Positions 63,808 to 64,000 of a stretch of DNA of 64,000 bases are shown here, in pieces. The translations under genes and the position numbers were made by a program. The notes beneath the pieces are model-generated. The model was given only the letters and a program-made list of their open reading frames with translations. It was not told the origin of the DNA and did no database searches. The DNA comes from Callaeas wilsoni (lineage: Eukaryota > Chordata > Aves > Passeriformes > Callaeidae), in NCBI GenBank assembly GCA_013398955.1, contig VWPU01018751.1:29778-93777 (forward strand), in the 5' to 3' direction. Every line of letters starts with the position of its first letter. Position 1 is the stretch's first letter.

Positions 63808-64000
63808 CCGGCTGGCGGAGCGGGGTCCCGGGGCGGCCTGGAAGCGGCGGCGGCGGCTGCGCGGGGGCGCGGCGGCTTCCTGGGAGCTACAACTCCGCGG
63901 CGGCGCCCGGGCGAGCCGCGCGCCTGCGGAGCGGCGGCGAGCGGGGAGGAAAAGAGGAAATGAGCGGGAGGCGCATTGGAGGGAGGGAGGGGGAGGAAGG
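63808..64000 (-). other. HPCAL1: Predicted HPCAL1 non-coding exon 1 (5' end unknown)
   Basis: A strong consensus splice donor lies on the minus strand within the CpG island: CCAGCCGG|GTAAGAAG, with the last exon base at 63808 and GT at 63807-63806. A non-coding first exon ending here would splice to the acceptor at 5472. The transcription start cannot be placed; it may lie anywhere from about 63880 to beyond the window, so the upper coordinate is only the window edge. Other GT sites in the island are weaker. Confirmation needs transcript data. Confidence 0.6.
63887..63896 (+). promoter_or_regulatory. ZNF143-like promoter motif core
   Basis: CTACAACTCC matches the central part of the ACTACAA-TTCCCAG-type motif bound by ZNF143 in many vertebrate CpG-island promoters. 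The downstream half here (GCGG) departs from the consensus, so this is a partial match only. Its place inside the predicted first exon/promoter makes it plausible. Confidence 0.25.

Larger units (their letters stand above)
63240..64000. promoter_or_regulatory. HPCAL1: CpG island, probable HPCAL1 promoter
   Basis: GC content and CpG density rise sharply from about 63240 and are extreme after about 63440 (GGCGGCGG repeats, CGCGGGCGGCGGCGG, GCGCGCGG). The island continues to the right edge and probably beyond. GC-box cores such as GGGCGG (63831) are present and no strong TATA box is seen, consistent with a dispersed CpG-island promoter. It lies at the 5' side of the minus-strand HPCAL1 gene. CA-rich low-complexity sequence at 63285-63390 forms its left shoulder. 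Open frames inside it (for example 63236-63667, minus) are products of high GC. Confidence 0.8.

Overview
The window is vertebrate nuclear DNA, almost certainly from a bird. The evidence is four clear 3' fragments of avian CR1 LINEs, one ERV-type LTR of a family common in bird genomes, AT-leaning intronic sequence and one CpG island. It is essentially one gene on the minus strand: HPCAL1 (hippocalcin-like 1, also called VILIP-3), a neuronal calcium sensor. I can assemble the whole 193-residue reading frame from three coding exons with canonical splice sites. There is also a probable non-coding first exon in the CpG island at the right edge.

Layout, in transcription order (right to left). The CpG island and candidate promoter lie at about 63240-64000. 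A predicted non-coding exon 1 has its splice donor at 63808/63807. Intron 1 is about 58.3 kb (5472-63807) and makes up over 90% of the window. Coding exon 2 (5471-5069) carries the start codon and residues 1-126. Intron 2 is 3920-5068. Coding exon 3 (3919-3814) is 106 bp. Intron 3 is 797-3813. The last exon carries coding bases 796-699 followed by the 3' UTR, which runs toward the left edge and a T-rich (A-rich in the transcript) tract. The exon lengths 378 + 106 + 98 give 582 bases, i.e. 193 codons plus stop, with intact frame across both junctions.

Intron 1 holds an LTR (about 9105-9634), CR1 fragments (21907-22470, 53482-53755), a striking 28-bp polypurine minisatellite (36487-36714, inside a 281-base uninterrupted purine run), a C/A-rich low-complexity stretch and small CpG-rich patches that could be alternative promoters. 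It also has a few AT-rich stretches that look like possible conserved regulatory DNA, and one GC-rich coding-like tract near 30 kb that I cannot identify. I found no tRNA, rRNA, CRISPR array, bacterial operon or recognisable second protein-coding gene. Apart from the three HPCAL1 coding exons, the open frames I examined look like chance or repeat-derived frames.

I do not see a new multi-gene biological system. The items most worth checking are the 28-bp polypurine array, the candidate alternative first exon near 22.9 kb and the unidentified coding-like tract at 29.9-30.3 kb.
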